NCBI GenBank assembly: GCA_019115745.1
Contig: DXDA01000065.1
Location: forward strand, 1 to 64,000
Length of the DNA stretch: 64,000 bases
Reading direction: 5' to 3'
Source: Candidatus Alistipes intestinigallinarum
Lineage (GTDB): Bacteria; Bacteroidota; Bacteroidia; Bacteroidales; Rikenellaceae
In this document: positions 26,134 through 33,088 of the stretch, one piece after another
Position numbering within the stretch: position 1 is the first letter of the stretch
How the letters are laid out: each line of letters begins with the position of its first letter
Notes under the pieces: generated by a model
The model's database searches: none
The model's input: only the letters and a program-made list of their open reading frames with translations
Told to the model about the DNA's origin: nothing
Program-made: the position numbers and the translations under genes

Positions 26134-27240
26134 TTACTCTTTCACCAGCGCGATCTCATCCAGGCAGAAATAAACCGGATCGAGATCCACGTTGGGATTG
26201 ATACCCTCGGGCGCGAAGGTCAGGTTGTCGACCTGCCCCAGCGACGAGAGATCGACCTTGACCCATCCGGCCTCCACCGTGCTGTTCTTCACCAGCATCA
26301 CATCTACCGTACCGGTCGATTCTCCGTTCAACGACCCGGTGATCCGGAATCCGCACGTGCGATCCTTGGCGGCCGTAAAATCGTACTTATAGTAGGTGTA
26401 AAACATCGTCGAGGGAGCCATGTGCAAATAAGCGACCGTCCGGGGTTCCACAAATTCAATAACCGGATTGGAATAGGTACCGCCCACCATCGAGCGGAAG
26501 CAATAGGCGGCAGCAAACACCTTGCTGGAGTTGGCGCCCGACTCGGCATAGACGGAGAACTGATCGGCATAGGAAGACGAGGTAGCGGTCGTATTATAAC
26601 TCTGCGACAACACGAAACCACCCCATGAATCCATCTGACCGCCACCCCATCCGGTACAGTCGCTGTAGAAGGAGCCGAACCAGACATGCTCATCTGCCGT
26701 GGAGAAGAGCGGATTATCGAATGTCAACCCATTGAAATTAGCTGGATCTCCATATTCCTCCGCATATTTTTTTGCACAGAAAAGATTGTGATAAAGGCCC
26801 TCATTGACACCGCCGTCCAGTTTCACATCACCCAACGTGACGGCATTGCCCACGAAGTCCTTTATCCCCTCTTCCGCCTCAAAGGAGATGATGTCATACT
26901 CTGCAGCGGGCTCGGCAACCTCGATGGTGCACGTTGCCGACACACTGCCGCAAACCGCCTTGATAACCGCCGTACCCGGCGCTACGGCCGTCACCAGACC
27001 CGTTTCCGAAACCGTGGCCACGGTCTCCTCGTCCGAACTCCACACCACCGGATCCGTCGTATCGGACGGAGCGGGCGTTGCCGTCAGTTGCAGGGTCTCC
27101 CCCACGCCGAGCGTCTTGCTCTCCACGTCCAGCACAACGGCCGTTGCCGGCACCGAGCCATCGTTGTCATCATCCGCACAGCCGACAAAAGCCAGCGCCG
27201 CCACCAGCACAAAAGCCGAAGCAAATAAAAATCGTTTCAT
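26134..27240 (-). CDS. Lipoprotein with bacterial Ig-like domain and DUF4465 domain, first gene behind a cobalamin riboswitch
   Basis: 368 residues from the ATG at 27240; the in-frame extension upstream would start inside the leader RNA. Signal peptide ends at Cys21 (AFVGC) followed by ADDDNDGS, an acidic surface-export signal. Residues about 33-112 form a Big_2 Ig-like domain (TLGVGETLQLTATPAPSD, VVWSSDEETVATV, GLVTAVAPGTAVIKA). From about 115 a DUF4465-like domain begins with EYDIISFEAEE, contains DSWGGFVLSQ, and ends CLDEIALVKE. The paralogue downstream lacks the Ig domain. No BtuB/BtuG-type transporter gene is adjacent. A surface corrinoid-binding role would fit the riboswitch but is not proven. 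Confidence 0.84.
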   Translation of the reverse strand: MKRFLFASAFVLVAALAFVGCADDDNDGSVPATAVVLDVESKTLGVGETLQLTATPAPSDTTDPVVWSSDEETVATVSETGLVTAVAPGTAVIKAVCGSVSATCTIEVAEPAAEYDIISFEAEEGIKDFVGNAVTLGDVKLDGGVNEGLYHNLFCAKKYAEEYGDPANFNGLTFDNPLFSTADEHVWFGSFYSDCTGWGGGQMDSWGGFVLSQSYNTTATSSSYADQFSVYAESGANSSKVFAAAYCFRSMVGGTYSNPVIEFVEPRTVAYLHMAPSTMFYTYYKYDFTAAKDRTCGFRITGSLNGESTGTVDVMLVKNSTVEAGWVKVDLSSLGQVDNLTFAPEGINPNVDLDPVYFCLDEIALVKE

Positions 27241-27269
27241 AATCGTTTGGTTAAAATAGGTATAAAAAC

Positions 27270-27299
27270 AAAAAAAATCCGGTCCCGGGCCTCCCGAGA
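27270..27299 (-). terminator. Terminator-like hairpin in the riboswitch leader
   Basis: On the minus strand a 7-bp stem (27299-27293 with 27289-27283, one G-U pair) with an AGG loop is followed after five bases by eight U residues (27277-27270), about 30 bases before the ATG. It could be the expression platform of the cobalamin riboswitch. The gap between stem and U-run makes this tentative. Confidence 0.4.
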
Positions 27300-27421
27300 T
27301 CGAATCCTCCGTTTTCGACGTATCGCACCAAACAAACACCCGTTTTGCGGCCTGACGCCGAGTTCCACGATGCTCCGTTCTCCGCAGATGCGCTCGAAAA
27401 AGAGTCTTCCCTCCGGGAAGT

Positions 27422-27605
27422 GCAAGGCAGGTCTTCTGGCTCATCCCTGCCGCAACGCCTTCCCGGTCCTGCGGGACCAGTGGCCAGCGTGTTGCGGCAA
27501 TTTGCGGGACTTACAGCAGCGGGAACTGCTGCCGACTTTCACGGCATTCCCTTTTCATCACACGGAGCCCCACCCCCCCCTGCATACTCCATACAGGCTC
27601 GGCAT
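27422..27605 (-). promoter_or_regulatory. Cobalamin (B12) riboswitch
   Basis: Reading the minus strand, the B12 box AGCCAGAAGACCTGCC lies at 27441-27426. Upstream are the other conserved pieces: AAAGGGAATGCCGTGAAAGTC, CAGCAGTTCCCGCTGCTGTAA and GCCACTGG. The order and spacing match the class I cobalamin riboswitch. Ends are approximate. It precedes the Ig/DUF4465 gene by about 180 bases and should lower its expression when adenosylcobalamin or a related cobalamin is abundant. Confidence 0.93.
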
Positions 27606-27630
27606 GGGCCCTTTGTGAACCTTGGCGGTG

Positions 27631-27662
27631 CAAAGTTAGAAAATAAATTCGTATCTTTGCAA
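27631..27662 (-). promoter_or_regulatory. Promoter of the riboswitch-DUF4465 transcript
   Basis: Minus strand: TTG (27662-27660), 21-base spacer, TAACTTTG (27638-27631), an exact TAnnTTTG match about 25 bases before the riboswitch. It physically overlaps the fabD promoter on the other strand. Confidence 0.65.
27652..27659 (+). promoter_or_regulatory. -7 box of the fabD promoter
   Basis: TATCTTTG matches TAnnTTTG and lies 29 bases before the fabD ATG. The sequence GCAAAGTTA...TATCTTTGC makes a head-to-head pair of -7 boxes 13 bases apart with the opposite promoter. No good -33 TTG is seen at the normal distance. Confidence 0.55.
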
Positions 27663-27688
27663 CCGCTAAACCAAAAAACACGAAAATC

Positions 27689-28570
27689 ATGAAGCACGCT
27701 TACGTGTTCCCGGGCCAGGGCGCCCAGGCCGTCGGGATGGGCAAGGACCTCTACGACAACGTTCCCGAAGCAAAGGAACTCTTCGAGAAAGCCAACGAAA
27801 TACTCGGATTCCGCATTACCGACATCATGTTCGCCGGAACGGACGAGGAGCTCAAGCAGACGAAGGTTACCCAACCGGCCGTATTCCTCCACTCAGTGAT
27901 CATGGCCAAGGCCCTCGGCGTAAAACCCGATGCCGTTGCCGGACACTCGCTGGGTGAATTCTCGGCGCTGGTCGTTGCCGGAGCCCTTTCGTTCGAGGAC
28001 GGTCTGAAGCTCGTTTCGAAACGTGCCATGGCCATGCAGGCCGCCTGCGAGGCCCAGCCCGGCACGATGGCCGCCATCCTCGGACTGGACGACAAGACCG
28101 TCGAGGAGATCTGCGCATCGACCGACGGTGTGGTCGTTGCCGCCAACTACAACTGCCCGGGACAGTTGGTGATTTCGGGAGCCGTCGAGGCTGTCGAGGC
28201 CGCCTGTGAGAAGGCCAAGGCTGCCGGAGCACGCCGTGCGCTGCGTCTGCCCGTGGGCGGAGCCTTCCACTCGCCGCTGATGGAGCCCGCCAAGCAGGAG
28301 CTCGAAAAGGCCATCCACGAGGCTCCGTTCCAGACCCCCACGTGCCCGATCTACCAGAACGTCGACGCAAAACCCTATACCGATCCCGCCGCCATCAAGG
28401 CCAACCTGATCGCCCAGTTGACGGCCCCGGTGCGCTGGACCTATATCGTCAAGAACATGCTGGCCGACGGCGTGACGGAGTTCACCGAGCTCGGCCCCGG
28501 CACGGTGCTCCAGGGTCTGATCCGCAAGGTCGACGCCAACGCCACCGTCGAGTCGAAATCGACGCTGTAA
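27689..28570 (+). CDS. fabD: Malonyl-CoA:ACP transacylase
   Basis: 293 residues, normal length. The N-terminal YVFPGQGAQAVGMGKDL is the family opening, the nucleophile sits in GHSLGEFSALV (Ser near residue 89), and GGAFHSPLMEPA near 190 holds the catalytic His. It loads malonyl groups on acyl carrier protein for fatty acid synthesis in the cytosol. It stands alone, not in a fab cluster, with its own promoter and a strong terminator after it. Confidence 0.96.
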   Translation: MKHAYVFPGQGAQAVGMGKDLYDNVPEAKELFEKANEILGFRITDIMFAGTDEELKQTKVTQPAVFLHSVIMAKALGVKPDAVAGHSLGEFSALVVAGALSFEDGLKLVSKRAMAMQAACEAQPGTMAAILGLDDKTVEEICASTDGVVVAANYNCPGQLVISGAVEAVEAACEKAKAAGARRALRLPVGGAFHSPLMEPAKQELEKAIHEAPFQTPTCPIYQNVDAKPYTDPAAIKANLIAQLTAPVRWTYIVKNMLADGVTEFTELGPGTVLQGLIRKVDANATVESKSTL

Positions 28571-28701
28571 TTCCCTCACGGAAGCGGGGTTGCGTGCAAT
28601 CCCAAGAGAAGGGTCCGGTGCCAATTCCAGGAGAGGCGGGGCTGCAGACGGGTCGTTCCGAATGCCGCCGCTGCCGCCCGAACAACGCTCCGCCCCGGTC
28701 C

Positions 28702-28740
28702 AAAAAAATAACGGCCTGACATCCAGGCCGTTATTTTTTT
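28702..28740. terminator. Terminator after fabD
   Basis: A 17-bp perfect stem (28702-28718 with 28724-28740) with a 5-base loop; a GGCCTG core is followed by seven T on the plus strand and preceded by seven A. The 130 bases between fabD and this hairpin hold no gene that I can support. Confidence 0.92.
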
Positions 28741-28770
28741 ATTGTCCTTTAAGGTGGAAAATTTATTAAA

Positions 28771-28832
28771 TTACTTAAAAAGTTATTGCATTTTTTAATT
28801 TAAGTCGCTATATTTGCATTGTTACTTAAAAA
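28771..28832. repeat. Direct repeats TTACTTAAAAA around the ROK-gene promoter
   Basis: TTACTTAAAAA occurs at 28771-28781 and again at 28822-28832, 51 bases apart, one copy upstream of the -33 element and one just after the -7 box. AT-rich half-sites of this kind would suit autoregulation by the winged-helix repressor encoded immediately downstream. No protein binding is shown by the sequence itself. Confidence 0.5.
28786..28816 (+). promoter_or_regulatory. Promoter of the ROK regulator gene
   Basis: TTG (28786-28788), 20-base spacer and TATATTTG (28809-28816) are an exact phylum-type promoter. The -7 box ends 30 bases before the ATG at 28846, which rules out the in-frame TTG at 28819 as the start. 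Confidence 0.75.
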
Positions 28833-28845
28833 ACAGCCTCGAAGG

Positions 28846-30078
28846 ATGACATCACTCACCGAATTTTTCAACAAACACGAAGACGAGGCCCTGAAGGGCA
28901 TTTCCCACAAAAACAGCATCATCAAGCGCAACATCATCGCACACATGGCCGTCAACGGCGAGTGCACGCTCTCGGAACTGACCAAAGAGCTGCATATCAG
29001 TGTCCCGACGATCACCAAACTGGTCCAGGAGCTTGTCGACGAAAACATCGTCACGGATCTGGGCAAGGTCGAGACCCCGGGTGGCCGCCGTCCGAACATC
29101 TTCGGACTGGCCAATTCGGCCATCTACTTCGCCGGCGTGAATGTCGGCCGCGACAACATGCGCTTCCTGATCACCGACCTGCAGAACAACATCATCAAGG
29201 AGGAGAACGACTTCACGTTCGAACTCATCGACCGCCCGCAGTGCATCGAACGCATCTGCTCGAACATCGAGAACTTCATCGCCAACTGCGGCATCGACCG
29301 TGCGAAGATCCTCGGACTGGGCGTCTGCATGACGGGTCGCGTGAACCCCGCCACGGGCCGCAGCTACAAATACTTCACATCGAGCGAACAGTCGCTGCGC
29401 GACATCCTCGAAGAGCGGGTCGGCATCCGCGTGCTGCTGGAGAACGACACCCGGGCCCGCTGCTACGCCGAGTACACGTGCGGCAAGTCGAAGGACGAAA
29501 GCAACGTCCTCTACCTGCACATGGGCCGCGGTGTGGCCATCGGCATCGTGGTCGACGGACAGCTCTACTACGGCAAGAGCGGCTTCGCGGGCGAGTTCGG
29601 CCACATTCCGTTCTTCGACAACGAGATCATCTGTTCGTGCGGCAAGAAGGGGTGTCTGGAGACCGAGGTTTCGGGTATCGCCATCGAGGACAAGATGTGC
29701 CACCTGATCGAGAAGGGTGTCAACACGATCCTCAAGGAGAAGTACGACCAGCAGAAGAGCATCCACATCGACGATATCATCCAGGCGGCGAAGAACGACG
29801 ACAACCTCTCGATCGAACTGATCGAGGAGGCGGGCGAGAAGGTCGGCAAGGCCGTGGCCTTCCTGATCAACACCTTCAACCCCGAGACGGTGATCGTGGG
29901 CGGCAACCTCGCGGCGGCGGGCGACTACATCATGCTGCCGCTGAAGTCGGCGACGAACAAATACTCGCTCAACCTGGTCTACAAGGATACGAAGTTCCGC
30001 GTCTCGAAGATGAGCGAGAATGCGAACGCCTGGGGCGTAGCGATGCTGATCCGCAACAAGGTCATCGGACTGCGATGA
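28846..30078 (+). CDS. ROK-family transcriptional repressor with N-terminal winged helix
   Basis: 410 residues. Residues about 20-80 form a MarR-like winged HTH (CTLSELTKELHISVPTITKL, then a GGRRPNIF wing). The ROK domain follows: GVNVGRDNMRFLITD replaces the kinase-type DxGGTK phosphate loop, LENDTRARCYAEYTCGK is retained, and the zinc motif CSCGKKGCLETE is intact near residue 270. The degenerate phosphate loop plus HTH favour a NagC/Mlc/XylR-type sugar-responsive repressor, not a kinase. The effector is unknown. The start is set by the promoter and a GAAGG just before the ATG. Its stop overlaps the start of the acetyltransferase gene (ATGA). Confidence 0.9.
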   Translation: MTSLTEFFNKHEDEALKGISHKNSIIKRNIIAHMAVNGECTLSELTKELHISVPTITKLVQELVDENIVTDLGKVETPGGRRPNIFGLANSAIYFAGVNVGRDNMRFLITDLQNNIIKEENDFTFELIDRPQCIERICSNIENFIANCGIDRAKILGLGVCMTGRVNPATGRSYKYFTSSEQSLRDILEERVGIRVLLENDTRARCYAEYTCGKSKDESNVLYLHMGRGVAIGIVVDGQLYYGKSGFAGEFGHIPFFDNEIICSCGKKGCLETEVSGIAIEDKMCHLIEKGVNTILKEKYDQQKSIHIDDIIQAAKNDDNLSIELIEEAGEKVGKAVAFLINTFNPETVIVGGNLAAAGDYIMLPLKSATNKYSLNLVYKDTKFRVSKMSENANAWGVAMLIRNKVIGLR

Positions 30079-30605
30079 CCTTGACGGGGAGGCTGGTTCG
30101 CCTGCGGGCCGTGGAACCGGCGGATGCCGAACTCCTCTACGCGTGGGAGAACGACCCGGCGGTCTGGGCCGTAAGCGGCACGACGGAGCCCTTTTCGCGG
30201 GAGCAGATCGAGCGCTTCATCGAGCGGCAACTGGAGGGCGGCGACCTGTTGCGGACCGGACAGTTGCGGCTGATGATCGAGGTGCCGGAGAGGTCCCGCA
30301 CAATCGGGACGCTCGACCTGTTCGAATACGACCCGCTGCACGGACGCGCCGGGCTGGGAATCCTGATCTACGACACAGAGCAACGGGGCAGAGGGTATGC
30401 AGCCGATGCCGTAGAGACGCTCTGCCGCTATGCCCGCGAGGGGTTGCGGATGCACCAGTTGTGGTGCAATGTCGGAGCCGACAACGCGGCGAGCCTCGGA
30501 CTGTTCCGCAAACTGGGATTCCGGGAGGTCGGCACGAAACGCGACTGGCTCTGGACGCCCGACGGCTACCGCGACGAGGTCCTCTTCCAGAAATTGCTGG
30601 ACTGA
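30075..30605 (+). CDS. GNAT-family acetyltransferase, RimJ/RimL-like
   Basis: 176 residues. Opens with LTGRLVRLRAVEPADAELLYAWEND, a usual RimJ/L-type N-terminus, and carries the acetyl-CoA loop in YDTEQRGRGYAADAVETL near residue 105. NAASLGLFRKLGF near 140 is the C-terminal GNAT motif B. The ATG overlaps the ROK stop by four bases, so the two are translationally coupled. The substrate, a protein N-terminus or a small amine, cannot be read from sequence, and the link with the repressor is unexplained. Confidence 0.87.
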   Translation: MTLTGRLVRLRAVEPADAELLYAWENDPAVWAVSGTTEPFSREQIERFIERQLEGGDLLRTGQLRLMIEVPERSRTIGTLDLFEYDPLHGRAGLGILIYDTEQRGRGYAADAVETLCRYAREGLRMHQLWCNVGADNAASLGLFRKLGFREVGTKRDWLWTPDGYRDEVLFQKLLD

Positions 30606-30660
30606 CAACAAGACGACCCGCCCCTCCCGGAAAAAAGACAACCCTCCCCTCCCGGAGAGT

Positions 30661-30758
30661 CGATTGCCACCGGCCAACACCCTTCCGGCAAACCGATTGC
30701 CACCGGCCAACACCCTCCCGGCGAACCGACTGCCACCGACAGATACTCCCCGGCGAAC
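30661..30758. repeat. Three-copy tandem repeat, 33-base unit
   Basis: Units at 30661-30693, 30694-30726 and 30727-30758 begin CGATTGCCACCGG, CGATTGCCACCGG and CGACTGCCACCGA and end in GGCAAAC or GGCGAAC. The first two differ at only two positions; the third is diverged and one base shorter. It is non-coding, between the acetyltransferase gene and the galK terminator. The 30606-30660 segment upstream shows related CCTCCCGGA pieces. Confidence 0.85.
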
Positions 30759-30800
30759 CGCCCCCCGATCGGCACCCGCTCCGGAGCCCGACACAAACAA

Positions 30801-30833
30801 AAAAATCCCGGTCCTGCAGAGACCGGGATTTTT
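30801..30833. terminator. Bidirectional terminator between the acetyltransferase gene and galK
   Basis: 13-bp perfect stem (30801-30813 with 30821-30833), 7-base loop, with five A on the left and five T on the right. Convergent genes end on both sides. Confidence 0.92.
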
Positions 30834-30850
30834 CCTATGCAGACAAGCCG

Positions 30851-31981
30851 CTACTCCAGGCGGCGCGAACCGTCGGAGATCACCACGTCGTAAACCTGCG
30901 GTTCATGGCCGTATTTGGCGTTGAACTTCTCCTTGGCCGTAGCGATGAACCGGTCGTAGATTTCGTCTTTCACGAGGTTGATCGTGCAGCCGCCGAATCC
31001 GCCGCCCATGATGCGCGAACCCGTCACACCGCACTCCTGGGCCACTTCTGCCAGGAAGTCCAGCTCCTCACACGATACTTCGTAATCCTTCGACATGCCC
31101 CAGTGGGTCTCGTACATACGCTTGCCGACGGTCTCGTAATCGCCCTTTTCGAGCGCATCGCAGACATCGAGCACACGGCGCTCCTCACCGATCACATAGC
31201 GGGCGCGCTTGTAATCCTCCTCGGAGATCTGTCCCTTGATGGCATCGAGCTGCTCCATCGTGGCACCGCGCAGGAACTCCTGCCCGAGCGCCTTGGCGAC
31301 ACGCTCGCACGAAGCGCGGCGATCGTTGTAGGGCGAGCCGACGAGTTCGTGCTTCACGCGCGAATCCAGCAGGACGAGCTTGTAGCCCTTGGGATCGAAC
31401 GGGAAGTAGGCGTACTCCATCGAACGGCAGTCCAGACGCATCAGGCACCCCTTCTTGCCGAATACCGAAGCGAACTGGTCCATGATGCCGCAGTTCACGC
31501 CGCAATAGTTATGCTCGGTAGCCTGACCGATGCGGGCCAGTTCGAACTTGTCGATTCCGCAGTTGAAGAGGTCGTTCAGCGCAAAGGCGAAGGTCGACTC
31601 CAGCGCTGCCGACGACGACATGCCGGCACCCAGGGGCACGTCCCCGGCAAAAACGGTGTCGAAACCGCCGATTTTGCCGCCGCGCTTCTGCACCTCGCGG
31701 CAAACTCCGAAGATATAGCAGGCCCAGCTTTCGGCGGGTTTGTCCTCCTCGCGCAGCCCGAACTCCGTCGATTCGCCCAGGTCGTAGGCATAGGCGCGGA
31801 CCTTGTCGGTACCGTTGAGACGGATGGCGGCGACGATGCCCTTGTCGACGGCTCCCGGGAAGACGAATCCTCCGTTGTAGTCGGTATGCTCACCGATCAG
31901 GTTGATTCGACCGGGCGATGCGAAAAGAATGGCGCCTTCGCCATAGAGTTCCTGGAACTTCTTGCTGACTTTTTCCTTCAT
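30851..31981 (-). CDS. galK: Galactokinase
   Basis: 376 residues of the GHMP kinase family. The galactokinase signature GRINLIGEHTDYNGGFVFP is near residue 24, the ATP loop VPLGAGMSSSAALES near 118, and the C-terminal GSRIMGGGFGGCTINLV near 322. It phosphorylates alpha-D-galactose to galactose-1-phosphate, the first Leloir step. The gene is alone: no galT, galE or galactose transporter is next to it, so the rest of the pathway is elsewhere. Transcribed leftward and divergent from glpQ. Confidence 0.97.
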   Translation of the reverse strand: MKEKVSKKFQELYGEGAILFASPGRINLIGEHTDYNGGFVFPGAVDKGIVAAIRLNGTDKVRAYAYDLGESTEFGLREEDKPAESWACYIFGVCREVQKRGGKIGGFDTVFAGDVPLGAGMSSSAALESTFAFALNDLFNCGIDKFELARIGQATEHNYCGVNCGIMDQFASVFGKKGCLMRLDCRSMEYAYFPFDPKGYKLVLLDSRVKHELVGSPYNDRRASCERVAKALGQEFLRGATMEQLDAIKGQISEEDYKRARYVIGEERRVLDVCDALEKGDYETVGKRMYETHWGMSKDYEVSCEELDFLAEVAQECGVTGSRIMGGGFGGCTINLVKDEIYDRFIATAKEKFNAKYGHEPQVYDVVISDGSRRLE

Positions 31982-32020
31982 GGTTCTTATTTGTTTGTGG
32001 TTTTAGTGATTCAAGTCGCA

Positions 32021-32028
32021 CGAAGATA
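32021..32028 (-). promoter_or_regulatory. Weak promoter candidate for galK
   Basis: Minus-strand TATCTTCG has one mismatch to TAnnTTTG and lies 40 bases before the galK ATG. No convincing -33 element was found. Confidence 0.3.
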
Positions 32029-32171
32029 GGAAAAAATCCGCATCGCCGGATGCATTTTTGTTTCAATTAATGGCAAAATGATTTCATTCCGCAGTTCCCG
32101 GGCCCGAAAACGGAGTGCCGGCCCCAAAATGACATTGCGATGAAAAAGGATCGCCCGATCGGAGTTTCGGG

Positions 32172-32201
32172 TTGTAATTCCGAAAATATTCGTTACCTTT
32201 G
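32172..32201 (+). promoter_or_regulatory. Promoter of the glycerophosphodiesterase gene
   Basis: TTG (32172-32174), 19-base spacer and TACCTTTG (32194-32201) match the phylum consensus, leaving a leader of about 40 bases before the ATG at 32246. Confidence 0.75.
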
Positions 32202-32245
32202 TAGAAGTTTCGTTTCACAAGAATCAACCCAAACACATCCACAAT

Positions 32246-33013
32246 ATGAAAACTCGACTTGTCATTGCCGCCGCCCTGCTCTTCGCCGCAGGGACGGCCG
32301 CCGCCCAGCCCAAAGTCATCGCCCACCGCGGTTACTGGACCGCCCCGGGCTCAGCCCAGAATTCGCTCTCGTCGTTTGCCAAGGCCGATTCGGTCGGCGT
32401 CTACGGTTCGGAGATCGACGTATGGCTCACGGGCGACGACCGGTTGGTCGTCAACCACGACCGCGTCTACAAGGGCACCGACATCGACATGGAGAAGGCC
32501 TCGGCCCGGGAGATCATGCAGATCGTGCTCCCCAACGGAACGGAAAACATCCCCTCGCTGGATGCCTACCTCGAACTGGTCGCCTCGAAACCCGACACAC
32601 GGCTGATCCTCGAAATGAAGTCGCTCTCGGATCTCAACCGCGAGGACCTCGCCGCCGAGAAGATCGTCCGGGCGCTGCGCAAGCACGGCGTGCTGGAACG
32701 CACCGACATCATCGCCTTCTCGATCAATGCCTGCCTGGCCTTCAAGAAACTCCTTCCCGAGACGAAGATCTACTACCTGAACGGCGACCTGCCGCCCAAA
32801 AGTATCCAAAAATTGGGGCTGGCGGGAATCGACTACTCGGTGAAGACCCTGCGGAAGCATCCCCAGTGGGTGAAACAGGCGCACGACCTGGGACTGGAGG
32901 TCAACGTCTGGACCGTGGATTCGGAGGAGGACATGCGCTACTTCATCGACCTGGGCGTGGATTACATCACGACCAACTATCCCGAGCAGTTGCAGGCGCT
33001 GCTGAAAGAGTAA
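32246..33013 (+). CDS. glpQ: Secreted glycerophosphodiester phosphodiesterase
   Basis: 255 residues; signal peptide about 1-20 without a lipobox cysteine, so probably periplasmic. The GDPD signature is clear: VIAHRGYW near residue 24, GSEIDVWLTGDDRLVVNHD near 52-70 with the metal- and phosphate-handling Glu, Asp and His, LILEMKS near 120, and the C-terminal WTVDSEEDMRYFIDLGVDYI. It hydrolyses glycerophosphodiesters from phospholipid breakdown to glycerol-3-phosphate and an alcohol. The nearby DeoR-type repressor and G3P permease make a functional group with it. Confidence 0.9.
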   Translation: MKTRLVIAAALLFAAGTAAAQPKVIAHRGYWTAPGSAQNSLSSFAKADSVGVYGSEIDVWLTGDDRLVVNHDRVYKGTDIDMEKASAREIMQIVLPNGTENIPSLDAYLELVASKPDTRLILEMKSLSDLNREDLAAEKIVRALRKHGVLERTDIIAFSINACLAFKKLLPETKIYYLNGDLPPKSIQKLGLAGIDYSVKTLRKHPQWVKQAHDLGLEVNVWTVDSEEDMRYFIDLGVDYITTNYPEQLQALLKE

Positions 33014-33033
33014 CGACAGGCGAAAAAACTCGA

Positions 33034-33068
33034 AAAAAGGGGCGGCTATTCGACAGCCGCCCCTTTTT
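33034..33068. terminator. Bidirectional terminator between glpQ and the DeoR-type gene
   Basis: 14-bp perfect stem (33034-33047 with 33055-33068), 7-base loop; five A and five T flank the GGGGCGGCT core. Both neighbouring genes end here. Confidence 0.92.
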
Positions 33069-33088
33069 CGATCGGTTCCGATCCGGAA

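Noticed and set aside
27572-27579. C8 run as a contingency locus
   Set aside because: It lies in a variable peripheral part of the riboswitch leader and no coding or promoter effect is apparent.
28819-28845. Upstream TTG start for the ROK regulator
   Set aside because: It lies within a few bases of the -7 box and before the expected transcription start. The ATG at 28846 has a GAAGG sequence just before it.
28846-30078. Sugar kinase (RokA) completing the sialic acid pathway
   Set aside because: It has an N-terminal winged helix and the phosphate loop is degenerate (VGRDN in place of DxGGT), so it reads as a repressor.
30661-30758. CRISPR array
   Set aside because: The units are contiguous with no unique spacers, only three copies, and no cas genes are present. 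It is a simple tandem repeat.
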